Shown here piece after piece: positions 63,408 through 64,000 of a DNA stretch of 64,000 nucleotides (position 1 is the first letter of the stretch; each line of letters starts with the position of its first letter). The stretch lies in contig NZ_MUFC01000009.1 of the NCBI RefSeq assembly GCF_001995985.1, forward strand, positions 59,693 through 123,692, given 5' to 3'. The notes under the pieces are model-generated. The model had not been told where the DNA came from. It saw only the letters and a program-made list of their open reading frames with translations, and ran no database searches. The position numbers and the translations under genes are program-made. This DNA comes from Salinivibrio sharmensis (GTDB lineage: Bacteria > Pseudomonadota > Gammaproteobacteria > Enterobacterales > Vibrionaceae).

Positions 63408-63421
63408 CGAACGAGTGTTCG
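63408..63421 (-). promoter_or_regulatory. TetR-type palindrome upstream of the hydrolase
   Basis: CGAAC-GAGT-GTTCG is a palindrome 15 bp before the hydrolase start, between it and the TetR gene. It fits a TetR operator in shape and position. Confidence 0.5.
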
Positions 63422-63484
63422 TTTTTACGCTGAAAAACAACCTCGTTGTTTTCAATGCGACACTCTCTTCATCTTGTTGGGTAA

Positions 63485-64000
63485 TTAGCGGCGGCTTTGC
63501 GCGAGCAATTGCTCAACACCATGCCAAAAGCGTGTTCCTTCCGGCGATTCGAGTGACAAGCGCAGAAATAACTGGCTACTTAAATAGTGCCCATACAACT
63601 GATACACAGCCTGCCAGGTATCAAGGTCGGCACGAAATTCGCCGACATGTTTGCCCTTTTCAAATTGTGCGGCTAGGTAGTCGAGCCACTGACGGGTAAC
63701 GTGCTGCAACGCTTGGTGGATGGGATCATTGCTCGCACGCTGCTCATGCCACGCATCTAAAAATAAGCACTGACCCTGAAAGTGCTGATGCCAGCCCATC
63801 CAATTGCGCAGCAAGTGTTGTAATTTGGCTTCAATACTCGCGTGGTCGGCGTCTCGACTCGGAGTGATCACCCGCTCGATAAAACGCTCGCCGGCAAAAT
63901 GCACCACCGCAATCTGCAAGTTTTCTCGCGAATTGAAATGGGCAAATAGACCACTTTTTGACATTTTCACGTCACGCGCCAAGCTACCAATCGTCAAGCT
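63485..64000 (-). CDS. TetR-family regulator, truncated by the window edge
   Basis: Only the C-terminal 171 residues are visible; the N terminus is cut by the window end. The visible start SLTIGSLARDVKMSKSGLF is the recognition helix region (LARDVKMSKSGLFAHF), and the remainder (VHFAGERFIERVITPSRDAD, WMGWHQHFQGQCLFLDAW) fits a YsiA/FadR-like ligand domain. It probably represses the downstream hydrolase through the CGAAC-N4-GTTCG palindrome. Confidence 0.87.
   Translation of the reverse strand, partial: SLTIGSLARDVKMSKSGLFAHFNSRENLQIAVVHFAGERFIERVITPSRDADHASIEAKLQHLLRNWMGWHQHFQGQCLFLDAWHEQRASNDPIHQALQHVTRQWLDYLAAQFEKGKHVGEFRADLDTWQAVYQLYGHYLSSQLFLRLSLESPEGTRFWHGVEQLLAQSRR

Overview
The window reads as ordinary, densely coded chromosome of a marine or halophilic gamma-proteobacterium of the Vibrionaceae. 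The evidence is the vxrABC-pntAB cluster, the nrdD-nrdG pair beside an aromatic aminotransferase, a Vibrio-type D-Ala-D-Ala ligase, and several Vibrio-type small families (DUF3319, DUF3389, DUF2861, DUF1127-like). From memory, the photolyase/MerR, ddl, vxr-pnt, nrdDG, aromatic aminotransferase and nadE loci lie on chromosome II in Vibrio cholerae, so this may be secondary-chromosome sequence; Salinivibrio is one plausible genus. No rRNA, tRNA, insertion sequence or CRISPR array was seen.

Region 1 (1-9320) is one tightly overlapped eleven-gene operon on the plus strand: DUF523/YbgA, a MerR regulator, DNA photolyase, an NTF2-like protein, an SDR, an FAD oxidoreductase, DUF1365, a Cfa-like methyltransferase, a DUF2878 membrane protein, a chalcone-isomerase-like secreted protein and a DUF3833 lipoprotein. 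Just upstream sits TGTACA-N12-TGTACA, which matches the operator described for LitR-type light regulators. The MerR protein lacks the cobalamin-ligand residues of CarH/LitR. I read this as a light or singlet-oxygen response operon joining DNA repair to membrane fatty-acid modification.

Region 2 (9347-16878) holds a YbjD-type OLD nuclease, a YhaJ-like LysR regulator, a PatZ-type lysine acetyltransferase, a SPOR lipoprotein and D-Ala-D-Ala ligase. Region 3 (16879-25171) is the most accessory-looking part: a solitary tyrosine recombinase abutting ddl with no gap, DUF3319, an eIF1-like YciH, a TPR membrane protein, a Xre/RES toxin-antitoxin pair, a YdgJ-like oxidoreductase, ChrA and a LysR regulator, with two gene-free stretches.

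Region 4 (25177-37070, mostly minus strand) has an acyltransferase, a reduced AraC-like protein, NadD-like and NadE NAD-synthesis genes, a small SpoT-like HD hydrolase, YoaH, a TraF-family barrel, the VxrCBA two-component system and transhydrogenase PntAB. Region 5 (37383-47512) has a HlyU-family protein, three microproteins, a BASS-like transporter, a 5'-nucleotidase, a hydroxyacid dehydrogenase, the GTPase RbgA, an aromatic aminotransferase and the anaerobic ribonucleotide reductase with candidate NrdR boxes.

Region 6 (47795-64000) has a secreted nuclease-like protein with no canonical start codon, a 47-aa protein behind an RNA structure that could mask its ribosome-binding site, DUF2797, a hotdog thioesterase, an M48 lipoprotein protease, a GGDEF enzyme, a PAS/CheC-response-regulator/unknown trio, an acyl-CoA desaturase behind a FabR-like palindrome, a CobW-family GTPase, a TldD/PmbA tandem pair, and an alpha/beta hydrolase downstream of a truncated TetR gene. 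No clearly new defence or mobile system was found. The most interesting signals are the region 1 operon, the possible RNA switch at 48745-48834, the 521-aa unknown protein and the microproteins.
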